Source: Siphonodentalium dalli
Lineage: Eukaryota; Mollusca; Scaphopoda; Gadilida; Siphonodentaliidae
Length of the DNA stretch: 64,000 nt
Assembly: GCA_032622095.1 (NCBI GenBank)
Contig: CP136069.1
Coordinates: 53,302,760 to 53,366,759, forward strand
Direction of reading: 5' to 3'
Shown here piece by piece: positions 1 through 12,640 of this stretch. The translations under genes and the position numbers were made by a program. Every line of letters begins with the position of its first letter. Position 1 is the stretch's first letter. The notes below the pieces were generated by a model. It was not told the DNA's origin, ran no database searches, and saw only the letters and a program-made list of their open reading frames with translations.

Positions 1-64
1 AAATTTTTTTCCGTTTTCGGCAGTTTTTTTCCGACCATTTTTTTACACTCACCCCCCCCCCCCC
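1..64. repeat. Poly-C / T-rich dispersed module
   Basis: Runs of T with TTCCG motifs followed by 14 C. It belongs to the same loose family as other poly-C/poly-G modules in the window. Confidence 0.4.
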
Positions 65-418
65 CTTTTAACACTAAAACAGAGATTTCCGGGGGAAATT
101 CACTGTAAACAGCTGTATATGAATTTATGTGCATACTATTTATCATGGATGTTAACATGGACATGTAAATAGGAATGAGTCATTTTGAGATCATTCGGCC
201 AAAAAAACATGGCTGCCAGCGGCCATCTTGGATATCAAAATTGCAACAAATTACAACACGATAACTGCCTGCAGTCAGTTTACAGTTAGAATTACATTAT
301 TTCCCTCATTCAAAGTGGTTTTGAAGCCCAACTCATTGCCAAAACACTAAAAAACAAGCAGGAATTGTTTTTTTAGTTGCTGTTAGTTGCGGAAAAAATT
401 GCTTGTTGGTGGCTTTGA

Positions 419-478
419 CCACCCACCCACCCCGGCATACGTGCCGGAATTTTTTTTCTCACCCCCCCCCCCCCCTGT
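419..478. repeat. Poly-C module with CACCCACCCACCCC and a GGCATACGTGCC palindrome
   Basis: CCACCCACCCACCCC, then the palindromic core GGCATACGTGCC, GGAATTTTTTTTC and 13 C. Related copies are at 28111-28144 (opposite strand), 32108-32165, 24592-24652 and 41343-41402 (opposite strand). The G-rich strand has four or more G runs and could form a quadruplex. Confidence 0.6.
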
Positions 479-479
479 C

Positions 480-1852
480 CGAACAGGGATTTCTTCGGCG
501 TCCAATATTCACTGTAGGTGTGTTATAACTTACGTCCATTATCATCGTCTTCTGCTTCAATGAGAGAAGGAGTGTATCGGATTTCGTCTGCATGAGGTCT
601 CTCCAGCGTAATGGCAGAGTCTCTTTGAAAAGCTTACGAAACTCCTATCGGTTGTACGTCTCTATTAAAATTAGTTGCTGTATGGAAGGGATTCTCTCCA
701 TTTCATTGGGTACTGTCACAAACTATGCGCGATTGAATTTGTTTATGACATAACATATCACTTCACATAATAGAGGTCAGTGGCGAGTTGACCATTTTCC
801 GACGCATTGTCAAACTCAACTATTGTTGAAAAACTGAATACAGGCGATATATCCATAATTCATTTTACAAATCGCAATATAGGAGACATCATCTTCGAGT
901 TTTTGTCAGTCAACGATATCATGACTAATTATTCTTTCGCATCTTGTTGTATTTATAACAAGTTCTAAATACTACGATTCTCACAAACATTTATTACGCC
1001 AGGATTTCACTCCAAATTTGGAAACGGTTTATTACACGGGCTTCGCGTGTATACTGGTGTGGAGATTCTTGTTTCGCCTGGGCGTATTGGTGTTTTGTTA
1101 AAAGAACGGGAATTTTTTGGAGGATTAAAAATCGAACTGCGACATTTCGTTTATTGTCGTTAACATTATGTCAATAATATTGATTTTTGGTTTGTGATAA
1201 GCTATGTCAATTACAAATAAAAGAAATGAAAAAGATAATTCGTAAGTCTTATATTTCAACTTTTATAGACAGTTTTCGTTTTGCAGCCCACTGGGGTTGT
1301 GGTCAGAGACGGCCGAGTCGGCCGCCGGTTCGTTAATTATAGGTACTGGTTGTTATAGTTATTTTAACGGAATTCTGAGTTGGTCATTCGCAAAACCAAT
1401 ATATTTTATATTCTATAATTACAATCATGGGTATATAATTGTATGATCTTGAGCGCGTTACCATTTCTGACATTGGTTTTCTTGTTACGTCGTGTTGGGA
1501 ATGCCGCATCGTCGTAGAAATGAAATACAATGGACACATCTACAGGCGTACATCCGATATTAGTTTCGTAGGCTTTTCAAAGAGACTGAGCGATACCGTA
1601 ACAGGGCTTATACGGAGAGACCGTTCCGAAATTCAACTAGCTGTAACTAGATATATTGCAGTGATTTTATCTAATCGTATACACAGGGATGGCAAGACAG
1701 TATGTTATTAAGTGGCCTTAATCGTTAATGACTCATTCGTAGTTTTTGGCAGTCTCCACTTAAAAATGTCGTGTACTTCTATGTATTGAGTGCGATATGT
1801 CACGCGGTCATTCAACTGGACAATCACATTTTGTTTAGATGGCGTTTGCTCG
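480..1852. other. No gene recognised
   Basis: AT-rich unique sequence. The only notable open frame is 1439-1711 (+, 90 codons), with no recognised domain, no splice context and no clear promoter. I do not call it. Nothing else is seen. Confidence 0.5.
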
Positions 1853-2242
1853 TTAACCCTTTACCCAACAAACCGGCCAAATAAAGCTTCAACAGCCTAA
1901 AATATCTTCGGTCTGTCTCAATAGAACCATACAAATATGGATATCATTGGAACCGGTTCCTTGACCACATTGTGATAGTTACAGTTATGCCCTGTGCCAA
2001 TGCATTCTCTTATATATGCGAGTCGACCATAGGTCGCCTCGCATATATAAGAGAATGCATTGGCCTAAAAAAAATCTTTTTTTAACACTTTTTACCATTT
2101 TTTCTTACATTCTTTAACAATTTTATAATTTTTAATGTGTTAAGCCAATGCATTCTCTTATATATGCGAGGCGACCTATGGTCGACTCGCATATATAAGA
2201 GAATGCATTGGCACAGGGCCGTTCTGTTGGGTAAAGGGTTAA
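1853..2242. mobile_element. piggyBac-like MITE, TTAA target site, double hairpin
   Basis: Ends are TTAACCCTTTACCCAACA and TGTTGGGTAAAGGGTTAA, with TTAA at each edge as for piggyBac insertions. Inside are two near-perfect hairpins built on TGCATTCTCTTATATATGCG, separated by an AT-rich spacer. It has no coding capacity. Near-identical copies lie at 50295-50694 and 56459-56858, and a deleted copy at 33041-33342. Confidence 0.88.
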
Positions 2243-4030
2243 CCCTAGTTATGTGTCGCACCCCTAGCTTGCCAGCACTGTCTATCGATACGTGGAATGT
2301 GCAAACATTTAACTGAGAGGTGATGATTGGATAGGTCCTGTCCTGATTTGGTTCCGCCGGTGGTACAGAATGGTTGTGTATCATCCGGCTCCATGGGTTC
2401 ATCCCTGGACTCTTGAAGGAATCAGGGAGCTAAATGTGTTCTAGAGTCGGGGAGCGAGTACATCGTGGAATGCTAAAGGTGAAGGTAACTGAATAATGAC
2501 CTTCACCTGATACATGCGACACGTTATTAAAGGATGACATCGCGTTTATTTGATTTGTACATAATATCTAAATAATTTAAACTGGTGAATGAATGGGGGA
2601 ATGGATTTTTGTGAGCGGGAAATTTATTTAACTAGCTTCTGTAGTCCTGGGTTTTTCCAGATCAAATTTGACTGTGAGATAGCCCTGTCGTAGACTTGGG
2701 GATTTATTTTTAAAAGTAAACACATGACCTATGATTTTTCTTGCATTTTCGTGATCAACTGGTGTCAATCTAGCTGGGTAAACATCACTGGTATGGCCTG
2801 TATGCTTCAATTCAGTGAATTTGGCCGAAACGTTAACACTGTCGCATATGGGAAACCATTTAGTTCAGTGATTCCTGAAGTACTACCATGGGGAATCCTC
2901 GGGACGTTTGCCTAACTGCTGCTTATTGGCTAACCATGGTATTTTGAGGAGTAGGCATGTATACACGCGTTAATAACGCTAAAGCGGTTTTAGTTTGAGC
3001 TGTTTCTAGGAATCTTCGTTATTGGTGCACGGTAGCCTTTCTGGCAATTTTACCCATCGGATTCAGTGGTGCCACAGCGTTCACCTCAGGCTGACACAAG
3101 ACCGCGCTACTAGTGATCAAGTCAGGTAGATGGTTGTCAAGTGAAGAACTGTGTTCTCGCGATTCTTAAATTAAAATTATTCGGCTAACTCCATTGTGTT
3201 GTGAGACGCTCTGCGTGATGCATTGAGGTAGGGATCTGCGAATATTCGAGATTCGATTCGATGTCGATATCGGGCACCCGATTCGAGATCGACACCGAAT
3301 CGGTCCGCTGATTCGGATATTTTCGAATCAGTGTTACTTTGGAGTAGTCTCTTTTTTTGCATCTTAGATAACAAATGCCAAATTACTTGAAGTCAAAAAA
3401 ATTGAAGCTCAAGGTTGCCAACTTAGGTAATTTTGAATTCATGCCGTTCAGAATAGATGTGCATTGTGCAAAATAAGTGCTTCGGTCGCAACCCGTGACC
3501 GTGATCAATCGCCGCATACGTTTGGTATCTGTATCGACACTATATAAATTTTCTACACGGTGCGTGATCGCGGATCTCAAGTGATTACCTTACGTTTAAA
3601 ACTTCAGATATCCAATTAAGATTATATGAATAAAATTCATCCGCCATAGATTTGAATGAACAGATACCTTAGAACAATGGGCGTCATTATATACGACCAG
3701 TTATCTACGACACTGTCGGTAGAATTCCTTGAAATTTCCTACAATTCAGTTTCTGTTTCATGGGAAATTCAGCGGATGCATCAAGTTTCGATCTGTTGAA
3801 TCTTTTTATAACATTAACACTTGTAATTTATGTCTGTTTTCTGTGACCCACACCGCGAAGACAACTACTGTGAATATGTGGTGTATGTGTTTGATCTATC
3901 GTGTGGTGAAAAGTTTAACAGATATTAACTACGATTGGTATGGACTACAACAATTATGCAGCTGACCAGTGTAGACAAGTGACTTCCGAGCCATGGGTTT
4001 GTAATACGTTGATTGGACTGGCTTTAAGTG
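2243..4030. other. No gene; short TCGA-rich repeat inside
   Basis: Mostly unique AT-rich DNA. At 3236-3330 there is a cluster of ATTCGA/TCGAAT/GATATCG motifs that recurs at about 8300-8372. The piece just right of the MITE (2243-2290) resembles 13080-13130 (TATGTG.CGCACCCCTAG..). No gene is recognised. Confidence 0.5.
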
Positions 4031-4059
4031 TCTTACTATGGAGGGTTATTAGGGTCACA

Positions 4060-4690
4060 ATCCTAACTTCACATTTTAATTCTAACTTAACATTTTAATT
4101 CTTACTTAATATTTTAATTCTAACTTAACATTTTAATTCTTATATTTTAATTCTAACTTAACATTTTAATTCTTATATTTTAATTCTTATATTTTAATTC
4201 TATTTACATCATATTTACATTCTATTTACATTCTATTTACATTCTATTTACATTCTATTTACATTCTATTTACATTCTATTTACATTCTAGAAACATTCC
4301 AGAAACATTCTATTAACTCTAACTTAATATTTTAATTCTTACTTAATATTTTAATTCTAACTTAACATTTTAATTCTTATATTTTAATTCTAACTTAACA
4401 TTTTAATTCTTATATTTTAATTCTATTTACATTCTATTTACATTCTATTTACATTCTATTTACATTCTAGAAACATTCTAGAAACTTTCTAGAAACATTC
4501 TAGAAACATTCCAGAAACATTCTATTAACTCTAACTTAATATTTTAATTCTTACTTAATATTTTAATTCTAACTTAACATTTTAATTCTTATATTTTAAT
4601 TCTAACTTTACATTTTAATTCTTACTTTACATTTTAATTCTTACTTTACATTTTAATTCTTATATTTTAATTCTATAATTGTTGAAATTG
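4060..4690. repeat. Left subterminal array of the foldback element
   Basis: Two interleaved unit types: TTTTAATTCTAACTTAACA-like and 11-bp ATTTACATTCT. The reverse complement of both makes up the right array at 7500-8045. Confidence 0.9.
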
Positions 4691-4964
4691 AAATGAGCAT
4701 AAAACGGATCTCAGAATTGAAAGGCAAAAATTAAAACAAACATAAAATGGATTCTAGAAGTTGTAATTGTGACCCTAATAACGCGCCGGCACTTCTGTAA
4801 CAATTATAACGAAAGGGGTCGCTGCGATCGGACGGCGTGACATGACAATCTGCGGGATGGGATGGAATATGGAATAGAACGACAATCTGCGGAACAGAAC
4901 TTCAAATTGCGTGTAACGGTCGATATCTCGAGGAATACAACACATAGAGGGCTCCGTTTTGTGA

Positions 4965-5340
4965 TTAAAGGTACTCAATCCGTAAAGAGGGTCCCCATCT
5001 CAACAGATTCCAACAACAACAATCCGATCAGAGGGTCCTATATTACTATTTCTTTGGCTTTGGGGGTAAAAAATATTTGATTCGTGTCGAGGAACCCATC
5101 AAACAAAGCTCAGAGTTATTAGATATTGATTTTAGAAATTTGTTAATTGCTCGAGATGAGTACTAATAACTGCCGTCAATTTGGTAACCTGCTCGAGATT
5201 TTACGCCAAAACTCTATTCAAACAGACAAGGATGGATAACTCTATAATCAAGTGGTAATAATAACGAATCAAATATTTTTGACCCCCGAAGCCATTGAAA
5301 TAGTAATTGAGAGGAGTTTTATCGGATTGAGTACCTTTAA
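4965..5340. mobile_element. TTAA-flanked element nested in the left arm
   Basis: Bounded by TTAAAGGTACTCAATCCG and CGGATTGAGTACCTTTAA with TTAA at both edges (4965-4968, 5337-5340). Internally it is partly palindromic around AAATATTTGATTCG. The right arm of the host element lacks this 376-bp piece, so it was inserted after the arms formed. Non-coding; piggyBac- or Kolobok-type by target site. Confidence 0.82.
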
Positions 5341-5611
5341 CGAAAGGCCCACATTCGCCCTATCCACACATATTAACCCCGCCACTGACCGGACACCAGA
5401 AGTTGTATTATTTGGTCGACAACTGACCTAACATGAAAGTTGTTGAAATCAAGGACGTGGAACAGCTGTAGAAATGCATTTTTACAGCGATAACACTATG
5501 CCCACAAGCAGACTTGGTATTAAAATGAAGTTTATCATCTATTGCACAGCAAGAGACCGATTAACCCACCCATGTGAAGGTGCCATGAAACACGAAAAAC
5601 TGCGTTCGAGG

Positions 5612-6245
5612 GAGGTTCTCATATTGTACGCCAGTCAAGCACGGGTGAGGTTCTTATATGAGAACCTCTCCCGCGTATGACTGGTGGATAATATGAGAAC
5701 ATCCCTTGCGTATGACTGGCGGATAATATGAACCTCCACCGCGTATGACCGGCGGATAATATGTTCATATGAGAACCTACCCCGCGTATGACCGGCAGAT
5801 AATATGAGAACCTCCACCGCGTTCATATTATTCACCGGTCATACGCGATGGAGATTCCCATATGTGGGGGAGGTTCTCATATTATCCGCCGGTCATACAC
5901 GGTGGAGGTTCATATTATCCGCCGGTCATACGTGAGGATCAGACCAGTCATACGCGGGGGAGGTTCTCATATGAGAACCTCACCCGTGTTTGACTGGCGT
6001 ATAATATTAGAACCTCCCTCGCATGAATAATATGAACCTCCACCGCATATGACCAGCGGATAATATGTTCATATGAGAACCTCCCCTGTATGACCGGAGG
6101 ATAATATTAGGACCTCCCCCGCAGATGACCGCGTCACCGCGGATAATATGAGAACCTCCACCGACTATGACCGGCGGATAATATGTTCATATGAGAACCT
6201 CCCCTGCGTATGACCGGCAGATAATATGAGAACCACCACCGCGTA
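5612..6245. repeat. Central inverted minisatellite of the foldback element
   Basis: About 15 diverged units of 35-45 bp containing GCGTATGACCGGCGGATAAT and ATGAGAACCTCC. Units between about 5830 and 5965 run in the opposite direction to the rest, so the core can itself fold back. Confidence 0.85.
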
Positions 6246-6944
6246 TGACCGGCGGACACATAAGTTTTTAAGTCTATAAACACTATTTGATTTGAATATT
6301 CTTTCAAACAGTCTCACCATTGACAAGTTCGTGCGTTCAACCCAGTTAATCTATTTTGTAACTTGGCTTGTAATCGCCGGACACCTGCTTCCGGCATCTG
6401 GGCTTTTAGTCACAACTGAAATAAAAATAAGTGCGAATTATAACAAATGAAGAGCGCAAAGCCATTAAAAAATCACATTTGATACGTCTTCTGATACATG
6501 GTGTATAATCGTATTTTGTTGACGAAGTGCTGCTAAGAACAGGCTTAGTTGGAACGACAAAACGGCTTCAGTCGGCCATTCTATTTTGTACGAGAAAAAG
6601 TAGCGCTCTTTCTTGGAGCGAATTTCTGCAACAATTTCACTGCGTGTTGGACCCATTTGGACAAAATTACATTCCCTGTGTCTACAGTTTGATATACTAT
6701 ACGCCCCATTATATGGAATATATCAGCTGAAATCGATCCTGTTATTGTAACCATGCATTGAGTCTATTTTTAGTTGTTTTCATCGGCGCGTGTTTGCGAT
6801 TTCGCCATTACATTATTCGTACTAAAACAGCCATATTGTAGCTAAAAACGAATGCGCAGTATTCCACTGTGTCATTTGGTACCTAACACTTGTTGTTTGC
6901 TAGCGTATTCATCGAGAAATCTAAATTCTAAACATTGACGTCGA
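6246..6944. other. Internal unique segment of the foldback element
   Basis: Present only once, between the central minisatellite and the right arm. The longest frames here are about 65 codons with no recognised domain. This is the only place where a decayed coding part could lie. I see none. Confidence 0.5.
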
Positions 6945-7499
6945 ACGCAGCTTTTCGTGTTTCATGGCACCTTCTCATGGGTGGGTTAATCTGTCTCTTG
7001 CTGTGCAATAGATGATAAACTTCATTTTAATACCAAGTCTGCTTGTGGGCATAGTGTTATGACTGTAAAAATACATTTCTACAGCTGTTCTACGGCCTTG
7101 AGTTCGACAATTTTATGTTGGGTCAGTTGTCGATCGAATAATGCAACTTCTGCTGCGGGGTTAATATGTGTGGATAGTGCGAATGTGGGCCTTTCGTTAG
7201 ACACCAAAAGTAGTCCTCTGCGTACTGTATTCCTCGAGATATCGGCCGTTCCACGCAATTTGAAATTCTGTTCCGCAGATTGTCATTCTATTCCATATTC
7301 CATCCCATCCCGCAGATTGTCATGTCCGGCCGTTCGATTGCAGCGACCCCTTTCGTTATAATTGTTACAGAAGTGCAGGCGTGTTATTATCACAATTACA
7401 ACTTCTAGAATCCATTTTATGTTTGTTTTAATTTTTGCCTTTCAATTCTGAGATCCGTTTTATGCTCATTTCAATTCCAACTTTTTAAATATACTATTT

Positions 7500-8045
7500 T
7501 AATTCAAACATTACAACTTTTAGTAGATGATTTGTGTTTAGCTTCTTATTTTATAGATCATTAAATTAAAATATTAAAATAAAAATGTTAAGTTAGAATT
7601 AAAATATTAAGTTGGAGTTGAAATAATAAGTTAGAATTGAAATACTAAGTTGAAATTAAAATCTTAAGTTAGAATTAAAATGTTAAGTTAGAGTACAGAG
7701 AATGTAAATAGAATGTAAATAGAATGTAAATAGAATGTAAATAGAATGTAAATAGAATGTAAATAGAATGTAAATAGAATGTAAATAGAATGTAAATAGA
7801 AGAATTAAAATGTAAAGTTGGAATTAAAATGTAAAGTTAGAATGTAAATAGAATGTAAATAGAATGTAAATAGAATGTAAATAGAATGTAAATAGAATGT
7901 AAATAGAATGTAAATAGAATGTAAATAGAATGTAAATAGAATGTAAATAGAAGAATTAAAATGTAAAGTTGGAATTAAAATGTTAAGTTAGAATTAAAAT
8001 ATAAGAATTAAAATGTTAAGTTAGAATTAAAATGTGAAGTTATGA
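7500..8045. repeat. Right subterminal array: 11-bp AATGTAAATAG units
   Basis: Two runs of exact AATGTAAATAG (about 10 copies at 7698-7800 and about 10 at 7838-7951), separated by AATTAAAATGTAAAGTTGG units. It mirrors the left array, where the same 11-mer (ATTTACATTCT) is less abundant. Confidence 0.92.
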
Positions 8046-8075
8046 TTGTGACCCTAATAACCCTCCATATCTTAC

Positions 8076-9403
8076 GGTCACTTGTGTCATATTCGCCATG
8101 ACACAGCTAGATATATATTCAATGAACGTATCCCAAACCATCCGTGAGACTGAGAGTGACTTACCTATGTCCTAAAAAAACACAAGTTCCAGCGGATGTT
8201 TAAGTAGATTATTGTTGTTGATATAGTATCTAGTGCATTTTGAAGTTTTTTTTTGTCACGAGACACCGAAATAAACACTGGTAAACAATGACAATCACTA
8301 GCTGATTCGATTCGAGATTCGATGTCGATATCAGGAAGGAGATTCGATATCGAGATTCGATTCGATGCAAAATCCCCGACGGAGGTTTAACATTCTCGGT
8401 GCGGGAATATATACTCCCTTTGCATAACATTCACGATGCGGGCATATATATTCCCTTTGTGTGCGGTGGTGAAATGTTAACGTTGAATAGCGCAGTTAGG
8501 GCTAATGTCAGTTTCATGCCGAAAAGAACTTAAATGGTATGTCAACGGTTAGTATATCTCACTGTGCCAATTGGCTGGTTTATTTAAAATTTTATGTACA
8601 GAAGGGGGCTTTCCCAATTGGTGGGGGTGCATGTTGTATATAACAGGTGAATATTTACATTAAAGCTGCTACGCTGACTACAAATAAAGTTTGAAGTGTT
8701 TGTTTCACATTGCTCTTTGCGTGATCTTTGGTTGCTAAGCGTCGTGGTGCTGGGATAGGCCTGCACTCACGTGGGGTTAATTCAAGAGCCGTCATCGTCT
8801 CATCCTCAAGGTTAAGTTGGTGATCTTACTCTGTCGCGGAGGCATCGCTTAGTTGGTTTGCGCTTCCGATTAGGCATGATTGTATTTTCGGATACGAATC
8901 AGAGTCATATTTTCACCTGGCATTCACTGTAAGTAAATCTATAGACTGCAATTCTTGTGTGATTTTTTTATGAACGTAATACTAGCGTGTGCCAATTGTA
9001 AACGACCAACAGAAAAGAGAACAATTGGTTCATGAAATAAAATAGGTTTGTTCTAACGGCACCCTCAATAGGGCGTTCACGATAACATATTCCATGGCGC
9101 GGAGCATTCCCGATGGTACTTACTGATTATATCATTGGAGAGGGGCTCAGATATATGTTTTCCTGTTTAGGAAACTGGTTAATGACTATGGTTATGAGAC
9201 CACACGATCACATCTGCAAACACCAAAAAGTTACGACACAATATAGACATCGTGACTACGGCTATTTGTCCATCATTCGTCCACCGGGCGCGTGTATTAT
9301 TTGTGAGCGGGCTCGCTTCCTCCCACATAACCGAATGTTCATCAACTATTCGCTCCGACTTATCTGACTGTAACGGTTAACTATTTTCTAAAACACAATC
9401 AAG
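8076..9403. other. No gene; TCGA-rich repeat near 8300
   Basis: ATTCGATTCGAGATTCGATG-type repeats at about 8300-8372 match those at 3236-3330, so similar repeats sit on both sides of the foldback element. Short direct repeats (about 8395-8455) mention ATATATACTCCCTTTG twice. Nothing else is recognised. Confidence 0.5.
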
Positions 9404-9640
9404 CCTTGAAATAGTGTGTCTGTCATTTGCAGAATGATGTCCCCCAGAGGGTGAATTTAGTGATGCTACCCCGCATTGCGGGCTAGCATCACCAAATTCA
9501 CCCTCTGTGGACCTCATTCTGCTTAAAACTCAACAGAATGAGGTTCCCAGAGGGTGAATTTGATGATGCTAGCCCGCTATGCGGGGTAGCATCACTAAAT
9601 TCACCCTCTGGGGACCTCATTCTGCAAATGACAGAAAACT
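9404..9640. mobile_element. Double-hairpin MITE (GCAGAATGAGG family)
   Basis: Two hairpins made of TGCAGAATG.GGTCCCCAGAG and TGAATTTAGTGATGCTA with their complements back to back. The end is TTTGCAGAATG...CATTCTGCAAATGACAG. Other copies: 45648-46045 and 57645-58080. Non-coding; the target duplication is not clear. Confidence 0.78.
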
Positions 9641-11385
9641 ACGTAAACAGTAGTATGCTCCATTCCTTCGATGTGCAGGTATATACACTTCATGAACATT
9701 ACACAGTGATATACATTAAAATTTATCATATAATTAAGCAATATGTCTAATTGAGAATAATTCATCATCTGTTATATAGGAATCAAAGACGGGGAGGAAG
9801 CGAGCTCGCAAATATGAAAGTATTGTCTCATATAAACCGTGTTATTGGTAATTGAGAATAAATTATTTGGACTTCCTGACCCACTTGCGTGGGTTGCTGT
9901 GAAGGATACTTGTTTATTATTTAGTTCAGTGTCGTCCCCAACTTGGAAAATTAATTTTACGTCAATATTTTGGTTTCCGGATGATAACTTAAGTTTGGAC
10001 AACTAAACTTGGTATGTGGCTCAGTCATACCAAATTACAGGTCAAGTTCGAATTTAGGTTCGGCCCAGTGATTTTTTGCCGGAGATATGCACCTTTTTCA
10101 AATTGTAAAATTCAACTTTTACGTCAGCATTTCGGTATAACATTTCGATGATAACTTGAGTGTGGATTATTTTATCACAACTACGTGTACACTTGGTATG
10201 TGGCTCAGTCATACGGAAATACGAATTTGGGTTTGGTTCAATGATTTTTGTTCAAGAGTTGTGGGCCTTTTTGACTTAGAAATTGTTCATATTCTTGCTT
10301 TCCATGTGATATTTTGCATTATTCTATTGGACTCATATTTTGTTTTTGTTTATTATATCACAATACAGGTCAAATTCGAATGGGGCTTTTGTACCTGCTA
10401 GCCAATTCTTTGATAGTAATTGAGAGATGACAACAATTTACTTTGCAAATGGGCATATTAACTTATTAAGCCACACCTGGCGGTGCTCTTCTTGAACATT
10501 GTTCGTGTTGGAAGGAATTTTAGTCTGTCGTCCAGGGAATTCCACATCTAGATAGTGAGTGAAGTGAATGTGAGTGAAGATAGTGTTCTGGTATGTTTTT
10601 GGAGAAGACACTTTTTGGTGTCCCAGATATTAGCATACTATCTTGTCGTGCGTCATTTGGGAAATTGTCAAGTTTTCAAATTAATTTGGTGACAGCTTTC
10701 ATTATAGTCTTGGTAAAAACGGCTAAAATGTGAAATTATACTGTATAATACATCAATTGAACCATTACTCAAATAAATGTAAACATTTTCTTTATATCAA
10801 TTCGAAAAAATGTGGCTTTTGACTTCCAAGCGATGAACAATATTGAGAAGTAAAACATGCTGGTGTTGGAAAATTTGCTTCCGAGTTTATGAAACTGATT
10901 TATTCATTAAATATGAAAGATAAGATGCCGTGATGTGATTGGTTTGGGTGGGTCAGTAAACAATTCCGCTTGTAATGATGCATAATGTATATATTCTACT
11001 TACAGCTGAGTGTGTTTTTGAAGCACAGGTCACTGTAAACAAAATTGACTATTTCAACCCAGTTTAGCAGACACCATCTCGAATGAGTGATTTTAGCAGA
11101 CGGTTTGCGTCAGACCTGTGCTCATAACTGGAGTTTTTCTGTACCAATTTTTAGATGGGATAAACCAAATTGAAGAGTAATACAATATCTTCTCATATCT
11201 ATGTATGAGGCATTTATGTAACAAAAATTATTTTTGTGTATTTTGAACCTGTTTGTGGCTTTGAAAAAATTAGGCCTGGTCAAGTTTCTATAGGATGAAG
11301 TATTATTGGGGGTGGGGTCAGTTTTTGTTCTGGTGACCTGTGTTATTCTCAATTTTGCAATTGTATACTGCTGTCCCCATTGCCC
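9641..11385. other. No gene; two diverged ~165-bp repeats
   Basis: The block with ACTTGGTATGTGGCTCAGTC occurs at about 10007 and 10192 in similar surroundings (GATGATAACTT.AGT before it), a tandem pair. A relative is seen at 35340-35400. No gene recognised. Confidence 0.5.
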
Positions 11386-12640
11386 CTAATTTGATTTTCT
11401 TATATTGAATTGGTCATTCAGAATGTATGTTAATGCATTATGGTCTGTTTGAATAGTAAACGTAGCATTATGAAGATAATGATATAATTTTTGAGTGCAA
11501 AGTGAATGGCATATGCCTTTTTGTACTGTCGACCACCATGTTTTGGTATCACTAATGGGACAGGTAATATATTGGTGCCTCGATGCAATCATCACCAATT
11601 TGCGTAATGCAGGCCACTACCCATAGGTCGGAGGCATCACTATAGAGTGTATGGTTGAGATGGGTCAGGGTATGCCAGTGGAACTTCGAGATGTCTTGTT
11701 TAAGATGCATGAATGCATTTGTGTAAGCTTGGTCCCATTTAAATTTTGCACATTTCTTTGTCAGTTGAACCATTGGTTCAGCTATTTTGGAAAATAATGG
11801 TATGAACCGCCTGTAGTAATTGCATAACCCAATGAAGCTGTGGATTTCTTTAACTGACTTTGGGGGACAGGGCTTGAATGGCTTCTATTTGTTTTGGGTT
11901 TTGAGATACAAAATTTTCATTAATTATAAAGCCAACATTTTGTGTACCTTACTGTAGGAACTGACATTTCTTTAGCTTAAGTTTAAGGTTGTGTTATCGC
12001 AGCGTATCGAACACTGCCTGAATGTGTCTCACATGGGAAACTAGTTCAGTAGAGTACACCAGAATGTCGTCGAGGTATACTAATGTGCCATCACGCATGC
12101 CACATAAAACTTCTGATATTAATTGCATAAACAGACTCGGAGCATTACTGAGGCCGAAACGGACAACGTTAAATTCAGACAGCCCTCTGGGACAGGCGAA
12201 GTTGGTCTTATATTCACCTATTCCGTCTCCTGTCACTGCCACTAGCCACTCATTAAATCTAGTTATGTAAAGAACGTAGAACCGTTTGGTACCTTCATTC
12301 CTGTCTAAGAGAACGATTGGCGCAAAGGAACTGCTAGTATGATGTATGTGGTAACAACTTATTGTGCATTTTAACAGTATCTGTCTCTCATAAATGTGTC
12401 CTACTGTGCGGGTATATCACTATTTGCGTCCAAGAGTGTCAGGAGTGTAGGCGTATGTTGTTCGGGACAAGATACTTCTGCATAATCAATTGGTGTGATG
12501 GCATTAATGTCGTCACTAGGCTTAGAGTTTGCATTCTTAAAGTTAGCTTCTGCTGGTTTACCTTTGGCATGGTTGGAGGTGTGTACCACATGTCCGTCAT
12601 TAGTCCATATTCCAGAAAAGTTCAGGTCTGTCAAATTATC
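11386..12640 (-). pseudogene. Decayed Ty3/gypsy-type retrotransposon pol (RT and RNase H pieces)
   Basis: Three minus-strand frames in pol order. 12242-11994 has FGLSNAPSLFMQL and LVYLDDILVYS, the reverse-transcriptase FG..NAP..F and Y-L-D-D motifs. 11773-11552 has LYSDASDLWVVACITQ, and 11598-11386 has TIQTDHNALTYIL, typical of the attached RNase H. A fourth frame at 12634-12401 has no clear motif. Frames are separated by stops and shifts, and no LTR, integrase or gag is visible. It is an inactive fragment. Confidence 0.88.

Larger units (their letters stand above)
4031..8075. mobile_element. 4.0-kb foldback-type transposon with long inverted arms and 6-bp TSD
   Basis: The ends TATGGAGGGTTATTAGGGTC (from 4037) and its reverse complement (to 8069) are flanked by direct TCTTAC at 4031-4036 and 8070-8075. 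The outer part of each arm is an array of short AT-rich units. The inner parts (about 4765-5612 and 6945-7395) are inverted copies of each other. The centre (5612-6245) is an inverted minisatellite. No transposase is recognised. The structure fits foldback or long-TIR elements; the superfamily is unresolved. Confidence 0.85.

Noticed and set aside
1439-1711. 90-codon + strand frame
   Set aside because: No recognised domain, no splice or promoter support and isolated from other coding sequence.
7690-7951. CRISPR-like look of the regular 11-bp repeats
   Set aside because: The units are adjacent with no unique spacers, and the genome is eukaryotic.
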